From Methylobacterium sp. Leaf465 (GTDB lineage Bacteria > Pseudomonadota > Alphaproteobacteria > Rhizobiales > Beijerinckiaceae): a stretch of 64,000 bases of DNA. This document shows positions 17,988-27,086 of the stretch, piece after piece (position 1 is the stretch's first letter; every line of letters starts with the position of its first letter). The position numbers were made by a program, and so were the translations under genes. Location of the stretch: the NCBI RefSeq assembly GCF_001424705.1, contig NZ_LMRA01000044.1, forward strand, positions 1,189-65,188, given 5' to 3'. Under the pieces are notes generated by a model. It was given only the letters and a program-made list of their open reading frames with translations, was not told the origin of the DNA and ran no database searches.

Positions 17988-20660
17988 CTATGCGGCGTTG
18001 CGCGCAAGCGCCTCGGGCAGCATCTTGCGGATCTCGGGGATGCACGAGCCGCAATTCGTGCCGGCCTTGCAGGCGGCGCCCACCGCCTCGACGGTGCCGG
18101 CCCCCGCGGCGATGGCCCCCGTGATGACGTCGAGGCCGACCCCGTGGCAGGCACAGACGGTGGGACCGGCCGAGGCCGTCTCGGCGCGGCCCGTCAGGAG
18201 GGCGCGTCGGGCCGCGGGCGCGGGCTCCGGGTCCGCGAACAGCGCCTTGGCCTCGTCCCAGCCCGGGCGGGCCTCGGCGGGGCCCAGCGCCAGGCAGGCG
18301 ACGAGGCGGCCGGCCTCGTAGACGGCGCAGCGGTAGCGTCCGCGGGCGTGGTCGGCGTATTCGGCGAGCTCGTGGCCCTGGAACAGGCCGCGCATCATCA
18401 GCGCCACGGCGCGGGAGCTCTCCTGCGTGGCGAATTGCAGCCCCGAGCCGCCGGCGATCGTGGCCCGCGCCCACCACCAGCCCCCCGGCAGGGTGTGCTC
18501 GCCGCGGGTCAGCAGGAAGCCCCGGTTGCGATAGGGCACCGGCGCGAGGCCGACCGGGGTCGCCTTCAGCTCGGGCTGGCCCGAGACCGGATCGGGCACG
18601 CCGCGCACCAGGGCGCCGACGCGTGCATCCGAGGCGGTGGCGGCGCTCCAGTGGAAGGCGGCGAACAGGTCGCCCCGCCGCACCGCGTCGGTGACCATCG
18701 TCTCCAGGGTCGCGCTGCCGTGCGGCGTGCTGAGGCGGGCGAGGTCCCCGTCCTTCAGACCGAGGGCGGCGGCATCGTCCGGGTGGATCTCCACGAAGGG
18801 CACCGCGCGGTGGGCCGAGAGGCGCGGGCTCTTTCCCGTCCGCGTCATCGTGTGCCAGTGGTCGCGGACCCGGCCGGTGTTGAGGACGAGGGGATAGGCC
18901 TCGCTCACGCCTTCGGCGAGCGTCGGGGTCTGCACGGCCACGAAGCGGGCGCGCTTGTCGAAGGTGTAGAACTGGCCGTCGGCGAAGAGCCGGGCGCGCG
19001 CCTTGCCGCGCTTCGGCAGCGGCCATTGCAGCGGGGCGGTCGTGGCGTAGGCCGCGTCGGCCAGGTCGCTGACGGCTCCGAGGTCGAAGTCGCGGGTGCC
19101 GTTGTTCTCGAAGGCCGAGAGGCCGGCGTGCTCCCGGAAGATCGCGGCGGTGCCCGAATAGGCGAAAGCCTCGCCGTGGCCGAGGCGCTTGGCGACGTCG
19201 CAGATGATCTGCCAGTCGGCCCGGGCCTCGCCGGGCGGTGTCAGGAAGCTGCGCTGGCGCGAGATCCGGCGCTCGGAATTCGTCACCGTGCCGTCCTTCT
19301 CGCCCCAGGCCAGGGCCGGGAGCAGCACGGTCCGGCGTCCCGTCGCCCGGGCGCTGTCGCTGTCGGCCACCGCCTCCGAGACGACGTAGAGGTCGAGGGC
19401 CTTCAGGCTCGCGCGGATGCGGTCGGCGCGGGGCATCGACACGATCGGGTTGGTGCCCATCACCCAGAGGGCCTTGATCTTGCCGCGCTCGATCGCCTCG
19501 AACAGGGCGACCGCCTTCATGCCCTCGCCCGTGATGATGTTGGGCGCCGACCAGAAGCGGCGGACCCGGTCCACCTCCTCGGGGGTGAAGTGCATGTGGG
19601 CGGCCAGCATGTTGGCCAGGCCCCCGACCTCGCGCCCGCCCATGGCGTTGGGCTGGCCGGTGAGGGAGAACGGCCCCGCGCCGGGCAGGCCGATGCGGCC
19701 GGTGGCGAGGTGGCAGTTGATGATCGCGTTGCCCTTGTCGGTGCCCTGCGCCGACTGGTTCACCCCCTGCGAGAAGGCGGTGACGACGCGCTTCGTCCGC
19801 GCGAAGAGCTCGAAGAACCGGGCCACGTCGGCTTCCGACAGGCCCGTGGCGGCGGCGGTGGCGGGAATCGTCGGCGCGATGGCGCGCGCCCGCTCCAGGG
19901 CGCCGTCGAAGCCGCTCGTGTGGTCGAGGACGAAACGGTAGTCCAGGGAGCCGGTGCTGGCGAGGTGCACCAGCAGGCCGGAGAACAGGGCCGTGTCGGT
20001 GCCGGCCTTCAGGCCGAGGAAGAGGTCGGCCTCCGCGCCGGTCTGGGTGCGGCGGGGGTCGATCACCACCAGCTTGGTGCCGCGTTTCGCCCGCGCGTCG
20101 ATCATGCGGCGGAACAGGATCGGGTGGCACCAGGCGGTGTTCGAGCCCACCAGGACGATGAGGTCGGCCTCCTCCAGGTCCTCGTAGCAGCCCGGCACGG
20201 TGTCCGAGCCGAAGGCGCGCCGGTGGGCGGCCACCGCGCTCGACATGCACAGGCGCGAGTTGGTGTCGACGTGCGGGGTGCCGAGGAAGCCCTTCGCGAG
20301 CTTGTTGGCGACGTAGTAGTCCTCGGTCAGCAACTGGCCCGAGAGGTAGAACGCGATCGCGTCCGGCCCGTGCTCTTCGGCGATCCGGCGCAGGGACCCC
20401 GCCACGGTGCCGAGCGCCGATTCCCAGCTCGCCCGGACGCCGTCCACCTGCGGGTGAAGCAGGCGGTTGTCGAGGGAGAGCGTCTCGCCCAGCGCCGAGC
20501 CCTTGGAGCAGAGCCGGCCGAAGTTGGCCGGGTGCGCGGTGTCGCCGGCGATGCCCGCGCCGCCCTGCCCGTCCGGCGTGGCGACCACCCCGCAGCCGAC
20601 GCCGCAATAGGGGCAGGTGGTCTTGACGGAGGCAGGCGGTGCCTGGACGTGCGCGGTCAT
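17988..20660 (-). CDS. nasA: Assimilatory nitrate reductase catalytic subunit
   Basis: An 890-residue cytoplasmic molybdopterin enzyme that reduces nitrate to nitrite. The N-terminal CPYCGVGCGV plus C51 (C16, C19, C23, C51) binds a [4Fe-4S] cluster. The long middle holds bis-MGD domains (for example NIRASLK-type and GTNPIVSMPRADRIR segments). The C-terminal 60 residues carry a BFD-like [2Fe-2S] domain with CACHGVG and NCGSC. This matches NasA proteins that take electrons through a C-terminal Fe-S domain. The ATG at 20660 is preferred over an upstream extension to 20735 because it leads into the cluster motif at the normal distance. It lies 117 bases after the flavin reductase gene. Confidence 0.95.
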   Translation of the reverse strand: MTAHVQAPPASVKTTCPYCGVGCGVVATPDGQGGAGIAGDTAHPANFGRLCSKGSALGETLSLDNRLLHPQVDGVRASWESALGTVAGSLRRIAEEHGPDAIAFYLSGQLLTEDYYVANKLAKGFLGTPHVDTNSRLCMSSAVAAHRRAFGSDTVPGCYEDLEEADLIVLVGSNTAWCHPILFRRMIDARAKRGTKLVVIDPRRTQTGAEADLFLGLKAGTDTALFSGLLVHLASTGSLDYRFVLDHTSGFDGALERARAIAPTIPATAAATGLSEADVARFFELFARTKRVVTAFSQGVNQSAQGTDKGNAIINCHLATGRIGLPGAGPFSLTGQPNAMGGREVGGLANMLAAHMHFTPEEVDRVRRFWSAPNIITGEGMKAVALFEAIERGKIKALWVMGTNPIVSMPRADRIRASLKALDLYVVSEAVADSDSARATGRRTVLLPALAWGEKDGTVTNSERRISRQRSFLTPPGEARADWQIICDVAKRLGHGEAFAYSGTAAIFREHAGLSAFENNGTRDFDLGAVSDLADAAYATTAPLQWPLPKRGKARARLFADGQFYTFDKRARFVAVQTPTLAEGVSEAYPLVLNTGRVRDHWHTMTRTGKSPRLSAHRAVPFVEIHPDDAAALGLKDGDLARLSTPHGSATLETMVTDAVRRGDLFAAFHWSAATASDARVGALVRGVPDPVSGQPELKATPVGLAPVPYRNRGFLLTRGEHTLPGGWWWARATIAGGSGLQFATQESSRAVALMMRGLFQGHELAEYADHARGRYRCAVYEAGRLVACLALGPAEARPGWDEAKALFADPEPAPAARRALLTGRAETASAGPTVCACHGVGLDVITGAIAAGAGTVEAVGAACKAGTNCGSCIPEIRKMLPEALARNAA

Positions 20661-20777
20661 GGCGGAATCCTCGGCGGAGAGCGGGGTCGTGGCGTGGAGC
20701 AAGGGTCGGGGGGCGCGGGGCGGGGCCTCGTCCACCCCCTCCGCGGCCGTCCTCCCGCGAGGGGGAGGGGCTGCGCC
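20661..20777. other. Intergenic spacer with G/C-rich palindromic block
   Basis: A 117-base gap inside the nitrate operon, between the flavin reductase gene and nasA. It contains an imperfect palindrome of CCCTCC...CTCCCGCGAGGGGGAG type (about 20741-20772). Similar C-run/G-run blocks occur at about 35569-35690 after the transketolase gene, so this may be a dispersed intergenic repeat of the genome rather than a terminator. There is no T-run. Confidence 0.4.
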
Positions 20778-22379
20778 TCAGTACACGTCGGCCTGGTAGC
20801 GGCCGGTCTTCTTGAGGTGGGCGAGGTAGGCCACGGCCTCGTCGGGGTTCTTGCCCCCGAACTGGCCGGCGACGTCGATGATCGCCCGCTCCACGTCCTT
20901 GGCCATGCGCTTGGCGTCGCCGCAGACGTAGAAATGCGCGCCGCCCTCGAGCCAGGTCCACAGCTCCGCGCCGGTCTCGCGCATGCGGTCCTGGACGTAG
21001 GTCTTCTCGGTCCCGTCGCGGGACCAGGCCAGCGACAGGCGGGTGAGCACCTTGCGGTCCTTCAGGGCGTTGAGCTCGTCCCTGTAGAAGAAGTCCGAGG
21101 CTTGGCGCTGGTGGCCGTAGAACAGCCAGTTGCGCCCCGGCGCTGCCGTCGCGTCGCGCTCGCGCAGGAAGGCGCGGAACGGCGCGATGCCGGTGCCGGG
21201 CCCGACCATGATGACGTCCTTCGAGAGATCCTCCGGCAGGGCGAAGCCGTGCGCCTTCTGCAGGTAGACCTTGACCCGCATGCCCTCGGGGATGCGCTCG
21301 CCGAGATGGGTCGAGGCCACGCCGAGGCGCAGGCGCGAGCGGTGGCTGTAGCGCACCGCGTCGACGGTGAGCGAGACCCGGCCCGGATCGGCCTTCGGCG
21401 AGGACGAAATCGAGTAGAGCCGCGGCTGCAGCTCGTCCAGCGCCTCCAGGAACACCTCCGCGTCGGGGCGCGCGCCGGGGAACTTGTGGAGGGCGCCCAG
21501 CACGTCGAGATGGGCGGCGTCGCCGTCCGGGTCCTCGCCGGCGGCCAGCGCCTGCGCCTTCCGGCGGGCCTCGCCCGCGGTGAGCAGCGAGAGGAGCTGG
21601 TAGAGCCCGTCCGGCGCGCCGCCCAGGGCGTAGTCGGTCAGCAGCCGGTCGCGCAGGGTCTTGGCCCCGATCCGGCGCTCGGGCCGGGCGCCGAGCTCGG
21701 CGATCACCGCGTCGACCAGGGCCGGGGCGTTGGCGGGGAACAGACCGAGGGAATCGCCGACCACGTAGTCGATCGGCGTACCGGTGAGGTCGATCTCGAC
21801 GTGCCAGGTCTCCTTCTCGCCCCCCGGTGCGTTGAGGCGGGTGCGCGAGACGAAGGTCGCCTCCACGGGGTTCTCCCGGCAGTAGCCGAGGGGGCCGAGC
21901 GCGGGAGCGGCCTTGGGGGCGGCGTCCTCGGACGTCTTCGGCGCGCCGCCGCCGCCGGCCCCGAACTCCTCCTCGAGCTTCTTCAGCATCCGGAGCGTGT
22001 CCTTGCCGCCGGGCTGGCACAGGTTCAGGCGCTCCTCGTTCTTGAGGAAGATCGCGTTGGCGTAGTCGGCGCAGTTGTAGCCGCACTGGCCGCAATCCTG
22101 CTGCGCCATGGCGGCCATCAGCTTCTGCGGCTCGGGCCGTTCCTTCGCCATCGCCATCCGCTCGGGCAGCGGCAGCGAGGGATCGTGCCAGGGCGCGTCG
22201 TCGTTGTCCGCGAGTTGTTGCGCGCCGCCGGGCGCTTCGCCGGGTGCGAGGGCCGTGGCGCCCTCCACCGCGGGGCCGAGCAGGGCGGCGAAGTAGCCCG
22301 AGAGCCAGGCGCGCTGGTCCGGGTCGAACGGGGCGGTCTCGGGGATGAGGACCAGGGGGGGCGTGACGTGCTCGCTCAT
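20778..22379 (-). CDS. Iron-sulfur/FAD/NAD(P)H reductase, sulfite reductase alpha-like (nitrate operon electron donor)
   Basis: A 533-residue protein with an unusual domain order. After a linker of about 90 residues comes a four-cysteine motif CGQCGYNC...C (C96, C99, C103, C121), like the RnfB-type Fe-S domain that ends in CxPGG. A CysJ/ferredoxin-reductase module then follows, with FAD-binding RLYSISSSP, NADPH-site GPGTGIAPFRAF and C-terminal FYVCGDAKRM. The flavodoxin domain of ordinary CysJ is absent, as if replaced by the Fe-S domain. Its start overlaps the nirA stop as ATGA, so translation is probably coupled. By position it should pass electrons from NAD(P)H to NasA and/or NirA; that role is inferred. 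Confidence 0.85.
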   Translation of the reverse strand: MSEHVTPPLVLIPETAPFDPDQRAWLSGYFAALLGPAVEGATALAPGEAPGGAQQLADNDDAPWHDPSLPLPERMAMAKERPEPQKLMAAMAQQDCGQCGYNCADYANAIFLKNEERLNLCQPGGKDTLRMLKKLEEEFGAGGGGAPKTSEDAAPKAAPALGPLGYCRENPVEATFVSRTRLNAPGGEKETWHVEIDLTGTPIDYVVGDSLGLFPANAPALVDAVIAELGARPERRIGAKTLRDRLLTDYALGGAPDGLYQLLSLLTAGEARRKAQALAAGEDPDGDAAHLDVLGALHKFPGARPDAEVFLEALDELQPRLYSISSSPKADPGRVSLTVDAVRYSHRSRLRLGVASTHLGERIPEGMRVKVYLQKAHGFALPEDLSKDVIMVGPGTGIAPFRAFLRERDATAAPGRNWLFYGHQRQASDFFYRDELNALKDRKVLTRLSLAWSRDGTEKTYVQDRMRETGAELWTWLEGGAHFYVCGDAKRMAKDVERAIIDVAGQFGGKNPDEAVAYLAHLKKTGRYQADVY

Positions 22380-24166
22380 GCGGCGGCCTTCAGGACGGGT
22401 TGCTCTTCGGCGATGTGGCGCAGCGACTCGGGGCCGGTGCGGGCGGTGAAGGCCTGGAAGCTCTCCTCCGGGCCGATGCGCCGGGCGAGGTAGCTGCGCA
22501 GCAGCGCCTCGATGCGGGCCGGGCAATCCTCGGCCCGCACGGCCTTCCAGATCTCGGTGCCGATCTTCGGGCTGTCGCCGAAGCCGCCGCCGACCACGAT
22601 GTCGTAGCCCTCGACCGTGTCGCCCTCCTCCGAGACCACGACCTTGGCGCCGATGAGCCCGATGTCGCCGATGTAGTGCTGGGCGCAGGAGTGGTGGCAG
22701 CCGGTGAGGTGGACGTTCACCGGAACGTCGAGCTCCGTCAGGTTCGCCTCGATGTGGTCGGCGATGACGAGGGCGTGGCCCTTGGTGTCGGAGGCGGCGA
22801 ACTTGCAGCCGCGGTTACCCGTGCAGGCGACGAGGCCGGCGCGGATGCTCGACGCTTCGGTGGTGAGGCCGAGGGCCGCCACGCGGGCGCGGACCTCCGC
22901 CACCCTGGCGTCGGGCACGCCGGAAAACAGGAAATTCTGCCAGACGGTCATGCGGATGGCGCCGTCGCCGCACTGGGACGCGATCGCCGCCAGGGCGCGC
23001 ATCTGGTCGGTGGTCATCTTGCCGACGGGCAGGATCACGCCGACCCAGTTCAGGCCGTCCTGGACCTGCCTGTGGACGCCCACGTGGGCGAAGCGGTCCA
23101 TGGGCCCGCGCGAGGCGATGTGGGCCGGGTCGACCCGGTCGAGCGTGGTCCCCAGCACCGCCTCGACGGCGGCGAGGTACTTGTCGAAGCCCCAGGCGTC
23201 GAGGACGTACTTCATCCGGCTCTTGTTGCGGTTGGTGCGGTCGCCGTTCTGGATGAAGACGCGCAGGATGGCGTCGGCGACCTTGTTGCAATCCTCCGGC
23301 CTCAGCACGACGCCGGTGTCGCGGGCGAGGTCCCGGTGGCCCGAGATGCCGCCCAGCACGAGGCGCATCCACACGCCCGGGGCGACGCTCGCGCCCTCCA
23401 GCACCCGCACCGCCTGGAAGCCGATGTCGTTGGTCTCCTCCAGCACCGGCATCACGCCGCCGCCGTCGAAGGCGACGTTGAACTTGCGCGGCAGGCCGAA
23501 CAGCGAGCGGTCGTTGAGGATGTGGTTGTGCCAGGACTTGGCGAGCGGCCGCGTGTCGAGGAGTTCCTGCGCATCGATGCCGGCCACCGGCGAGCCGGTG
23601 ACGTTGCGGATATTGTCGGCGCCGGCGCCCCGGGCGGTCAACCCGAGGTCGATCAGCCCGTCGAGGAAGGGCTGGCCGTGCTCGGGGGCGATCTCGCGGA
23701 CCTGCAGGTTGGCCCGGGTGGTGACGTGGGCATAGCCGCCCCCATGCGCGTCGGCCAGATCCGCGATGCCGGCGAACTGCCAGTGGTGCAGGATGCCGTT
23801 GGGGATGCGCAGCCGGCACATGTAGGAATTCTGGGCCGGGGCTACCCAGAACAGCCCGTGGTAGCGCCAGCGGAAGTTGTCCTCGGGCTTCGGAGCCTTG
23901 CCCGTCTGCGCCTCGGCGATGAGGCGGTTGTGGCCGTCGAAGGGGTTCTCGGCACGCTTCCACTTCTCCTGCTCGCAGAGCTTGCCGCCGGCCTTCACCG
24001 TGGCGTCCTGCGCCCTGATGTGGATCGCGTCGGGGCCGGTGGGCTCGGCCGGGGCGGCGGCGGCGCCCGGCGCGAGCGCCAGGCCGCCGGTCATCCGGGC
24101 GGCACTGATGCCGGAGGCGAAGCCTTCGAGATAGCGCTTCTGCTCGGCGTTGAATGCATCGGCCAT
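22376..24166 (-). CDS. nirA: Ferredoxin-type nitrite reductase (siroheme, 4Fe-4S)
   Basis: A 596-residue cytoplasmic enzyme of the nitrite/sulfite reductase family that reduces nitrite to ammonium with six electrons. Two duplicated ferredoxin-like half domains are recognisable. The siroheme/[4Fe-4S] ligands are CTGNRGC and GCHHSC (C-x5-C then C-x3-C) in the C-terminal half. It lacks the FAD and NADH domains of NirB, so electrons must come from a separate reductase, plausibly the product of the overlapping downstream gene. The ATG at 24166 follows GAGGAGGCTACCC, a strong ribosome-binding site. The frame is open far upstream, but that is a shadow of the FAD oxidoreductase gene. A sulfite reductase role is possible, but the operon argues for nitrite. 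Confidence 0.92.
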   Translation of the reverse strand: MADAFNAEQKRYLEGFASGISAARMTGGLALAPGAAAAPAEPTGPDAIHIRAQDATVKAGGKLCEQEKWKRAENPFDGHNRLIAEAQTGKAPKPEDNFRWRYHGLFWVAPAQNSYMCRLRIPNGILHHWQFAGIADLADAHGGGYAHVTTRANLQVREIAPEHGQPFLDGLIDLGLTARGAGADNIRNVTGSPVAGIDAQELLDTRPLAKSWHNHILNDRSLFGLPRKFNVAFDGGGVMPVLEETNDIGFQAVRVLEGASVAPGVWMRLVLGGISGHRDLARDTGVVLRPEDCNKVADAILRVFIQNGDRTNRNKSRMKYVLDAWGFDKYLAAVEAVLGTTLDRVDPAHIASRGPMDRFAHVGVHRQVQDGLNWVGVILPVGKMTTDQMRALAAIASQCGDGAIRMTVWQNFLFSGVPDARVAEVRARVAALGLTTEASSIRAGLVACTGNRGCKFAASDTKGHALVIADHIEANLTELDVPVNVHLTGCHHSCAQHYIGDIGLIGAKVVVSEEGDTVEGYDIVVGGGFGDSPKIGTEIWKAVRAEDCPARIEALLRSYLARRIGPEESFQAFTARTGPESLRHIAEEQPVLKAAA

Positions 24167-24177
24167 GGGTAGCCTCC

Positions 24178-25398
24178 TCACGCTGCGAGGGGTTGGGATG
24201 CGGGCGCGGGGCGCCCGAACAGGAGGTCGTCGCGGTGCTCGGCGATCGAGGCGCCGGTGCGGATCAGCTCCTTGCACCAGCCCTGCTCGGCGATGTCGCC
24301 GACGAAGACCGCGCCCAGCAGCCGGTCCTCGGCGACGACGAGCTTGCGGTAGAGGCCGAGGCCGGGATCCGACATCAGCACGGTCTCGGCCCCCTCCGGC
24401 GCCTCGATCTGGCCGGCGGAGAACACGGGCAGGCCCGAGACCTTGAGGCTGGTGGAGAGGGCGGTGCCGAGATAGGCCGCGTCCTCGCCCATGAGGTGGC
24501 GGCTCAGGGCCTCGGCCTGCTCGTAGGCGGGCTCCACGAGGCCATAGACCTGGCCCCGGTGCTCGGCGCACTCCCCCAGCGCGGAGATGCGGGCATCCGA
24601 CGACTGCATCCGATCGTCCACCAGGATGCCGCGCGCGGTCGCGATCCCGGCATTCTGGGCCAGCGCCACGTTGGGCCGCACGCCCACCGACATCACCACG
24701 AGGTCGGCCGGCAGCACGGTGCCGTCGGACAGGATCAGGCGCTCGACCCGGCCCTCCCCCTCGACCGACGCGGTGTCGGCCTTGAGGAGCACCCTGACGC
24801 CGCGCGCCTCCATGGCCCGCTTCACCAGGCCGGCGGCGGCGTGGTCGAGCTGGCGCTCCATCAGCCGGTCCATGACGTGCAGGAGCGTGGTGTCGACGCC
24901 GAGCCGCGCAAGGCCGACGGCGGCTTCCAGGCCGAGGAGCCCGCCGCCGATCACGATGGCCCGGGCGTGCTCCACCGCCGCCCGGCGGATGGCGGCCACG
25001 TCCGCGAGGTCGCGGAAGGTCAGCACGCCGGGCAGGTCCATGCCGGGCTTGGCCAACCGGATCGGTAGGGAGCCCACCGCGAGCACGAGCCGGTCGAAGG
25101 GCAGGACGTGGGTCTCGCCGACGATCACGAGGCCGTTCTCGCGGTCGACCGCGGTCACCGGCGCGCCGGTGATCAGGCGGATGCCGTGATCGGCGTACCA
25201 GTCGAGGCCCCGAAAGGCGCAACCGGCCTCGTCGACCTCGCCGCCCAGCAGCGAGGAGAGCAGCACGCGGTTGTAGGCCGCCTGCGGCTCCGCCCCGACG
25301 ACGGTGACGTCGTACAGGCCCGGCGCCCGCTCGGTCAGGCGCTCCAGGAAGCGCAACGACGCCATGCCGTTGCCGATCACCACCAGCCGTTCCCGCAT
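24178..25398 (-). CDS. NAD(P)/FAD-dependent oxidoreductase, NirB/rubredoxin reductase-like
   Basis: A 406-residue flavoprotein with the two-dinucleotide-domain fold. The FAD motif is LVVIGNGMASLRFLERL at the N-terminus, the NAD(P)H motif is IVIGGGLLGLEAAVGLA, and a late FAD segment is near ISALGECAEHRGQVYG. The N-terminal sequence is closest to the NirB/NasB flavin domain, here as a free-standing protein without siroheme or Fe-S parts. It is between nrtD (17 bases upstream) and nirA (11 bases downstream). It is therefore a second candidate electron donor in the nitrate operon. Which of the two reductases serves nitrate and which serves nitrite cannot be read from the sequence. Confidence 0.88.
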   Translation of the reverse strand: MRERLVVIGNGMASLRFLERLTERAPGLYDVTVVGAEPQAAYNRVLLSSLLGGEVDEAGCAFRGLDWYADHGIRLITGAPVTAVDRENGLVIVGETHVLPFDRLVLAVGSLPIRLAKPGMDLPGVLTFRDLADVAAIRRAAVEHARAIVIGGGLLGLEAAVGLARLGVDTTLLHVMDRLMERQLDHAAAGLVKRAMEARGVRVLLKADTASVEGEGRVERLILSDGTVLPADLVVMSVGVRPNVALAQNAGIATARGILVDDRMQSSDARISALGECAEHRGQVYGLVEPAYEQAEALSRHLMGEDAAYLGTALSTSLKVSGLPVFSAGQIEAPEGAETVLMSDPGLGLYRKLVVAEDRLLGAVFVGDIAEQGWCKELIRTGASIAEHRDDLLFGRPAPASQPLAA

Positions 25399-25415
25399 CG
25401 CTCGCGATCCGTCCG

Positions 25416-26210
25416 TCAGGCCGCGATGGCGGGCTTGGCGTGGCGCGCGTAGAGGAACTCCAGCACCTCGGCGCGGGCGTGGGTGTAGGTCGCGTCCTCC
25501 ACGAGATCGAGGCGGCGGCGCGGCCGCTCGAGGTCGACGGTCAGGATCTCGCCCACCGTGGCCGAGGGGCCGTTGGTCATCATCACGATGCGGTCGGAGA
25601 GGAGCACCGCCTCGTCGACGTCGTGGGTGATCATGATCACGGCGTTCTTCAGCCGGGCATGGATGTCCATCAGCGAGTCCTGGAGATGGGCGCGGGTGAG
25701 CGCGTCCAGGGCCCCGAAGGGCTCGTCGAGGAGCAGCACCTTCGGCTCCATGGCGAGGGCGCGGGCAATGCCGACGCGCTGCTTCATGCCGCCCGAGATC
25801 TCGCTCGGGCGCCGGTCGGCGGCGTGGGTCATGTTCACGAGCGCCAGGTTGTGGTCGATCCAGGCGTTGCGCTCGGCCTTCGACTTCTTGCCCTTGAAGA
25901 CCTTGTCGACGGCGAGCGCCACGTTCTCGCGCACGGTGAGCCAGGGCAGGAGCGAGTGGTTCTGGAACACCACGGCCCGGTCCGGGCCGGGGCTGTTCAC
26001 CTCTTTGCCTTCGAGGAGCACGCCGCCGGTGGAGGCCTTGAGCAGGCCGGCCACGATGTTGAGCACCGTCGACTTGCCGCAGCCCGAATGCCCGATCAGC
26101 GAGACGAACTCGCCCTTGTCGATCTTCACGCTGACGTCGCGCAGGACCTCGTTGGTGCGGCCCGCGCGGGTGAAGCTGATGCCGACGTTCTCGATGCTGA
26201 GATAGCTCAT
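25416..26210 (-). CDS. nrtD: Nitrate ABC transporter ATP-binding protein
   Basis: A 264-residue ATPase that powers nitrate/nitrite import with NrtA and NrtB. The motifs are intact: Walker A GHSGCGKST, Q-loop VFQNHSLLPW, signature ISGGMKQR, Walker B LLLDEPFGALD and switch histidine ITHDVDEA. FQNHSLLPWLTVRENV is typical of the NrtCD/TauB/SsuB group. There is no fused binding-protein domain as in cyanobacterial NrtC, and no second ATPase gene, so the protein probably works as a homodimer. The gap after nrtB is 12 bases. Confidence 0.93.
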   Translation of the reverse strand: MSYLSIENVGISFTRAGRTNEVLRDVSVKIDKGEFVSLIGHSGCGKSTVLNIVAGLLKASTGGVLLEGKEVNSPGPDRAVVFQNHSLLPWLTVRENVALAVDKVFKGKKSKAERNAWIDHNLALVNMTHAADRRPSEISGGMKQRVGIARALAMEPKVLLLDEPFGALDALTRAHLQDSLMDIHARLKNAVIMITHDVDEAVLLSDRIVMMTNGPSATVGEILTVDLERPRRRLDLVEDATYTHARAEVLEFLYARHAKPAIAA

Positions 26211-26222
26211 GGGAATCCCTCC

Positions 26223-27086
26223 TCAGGCCGTCGCGGTGCCGCGGGTGACCAGGGTGCCGACGAAGGCGACGAAGCGGTCGAGGATGAAGCCGATGATCCC
26301 GACATAGACGAGGGCGACGATGATCTCGGAGATGTGGGAGGAGTTCCACGCGTCCCAGATGAAGAAGCCGATGCCGACGCCGCCGATGAGCATCTCGGCC
26401 GCCACGATGGCGAGCCAGGACAGGCCGACGCCGATGCGCAGGCCGGTGAAGATGTAAGGGGCCGCCGAGGGCAGCATGATCTTGGCGAAGAACTCCAGCG
26501 GGTTCAGGCGCAGCACCGCCGCCACGTTGCGGTAGTCCTGCGGGATGTTCCGGATGCCCACCGCCGTGTTGATGATGATCGGCCAGATCGACGTGATGAA
26601 GATCACGAAGATCGCGGAGGGCTGTCCGTCCCGGAACGCGGCGAGCGACAGCGGGAGCCAGGCCAGCGGCGGGATCGTGCGCAGGACCTGGAAGATCGGG
26701 TCGAGGCCGCGCATGGCCCATTCCGACTGCCCGATCAGGGTGCCGGTGAGGATGCCCACGACGGTGGCCAGGGCGAAGCCGAGGGCGACGCGCTGGATGC
26801 TGGCGGAGATGTGCCAGAACAGACCCTTGTCGGTACCGCCGTTGTCGTAGAACGGGTGGGCGATGATGTCCCAGGCCTCGGTGACGACGCGCGACGGCGG
26901 CGGCAGGCCGGCGCCGGGGCGCGAGCAGAGCATCTCCCAGATCACCAGGAACGCGATCAGCACCACGACCGGCGGGATCAGGTTCTTGGCGATGGTGTTC
27001 AGGGTGGCCATCGTGACGAGGGGCGCCCGCTTCGGCTTGGCCGGCGCGGCGGCGGCGCTGGCCGCGAGGGTGGTGGTGTTGGCCAT
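26223..27086 (-). CDS. nrtB: Nitrate ABC transporter permease
   Basis: A 287-residue inner-membrane permease with about six helices. The cytoplasmic EAA-type loop, which contacts the ATPase, is near IRNIPQDYRNVAAVLRLNP. QVLRTIPPLAWLPL and FVIFITSIWPIIINTAVG are characteristic of the nitrate/taurine/sulfonate permease family. The first 30 residues are an alanine/lysine-rich cytoplasmic tail. The ATG shares its A with the nrtA stop (TGATG), so the two genes are probably translationally coupled. Confidence 0.93.
   Translation of the reverse strand: MANTTTLAASAAAAPAKPKRAPLVTMATLNTIAKNLIPPVVVLIAFLVIWEMLCSRPGAGLPPPSRVVTEAWDIIAHPFYDNGGTDKGLFWHISASIQRVALGFALATVVGILTGTLIGQSEWAMRGLDPIFQVLRTIPPLAWLPLSLAAFRDGQPSAIFVIFITSIWPIIINTAVGIRNIPQDYRNVAAVLRLNPLEFFAKIMLPSAAPYIFTGLRIGVGLSWLAIVAAEMLIGGVGIGFFIWDAWNSSHISEIIVALVYVGIIGFILDRFVAFVGTLVTRGTATA

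Noticed and set aside
17964-22493. Plus-strand frame of 1509 codons opposite nasA and the reductase gene
   Set aside because: The product is histidine, arginine and glycine-rich with no domain, and the opposite strand encodes nasA and the Fe-S reductase with all motifs.
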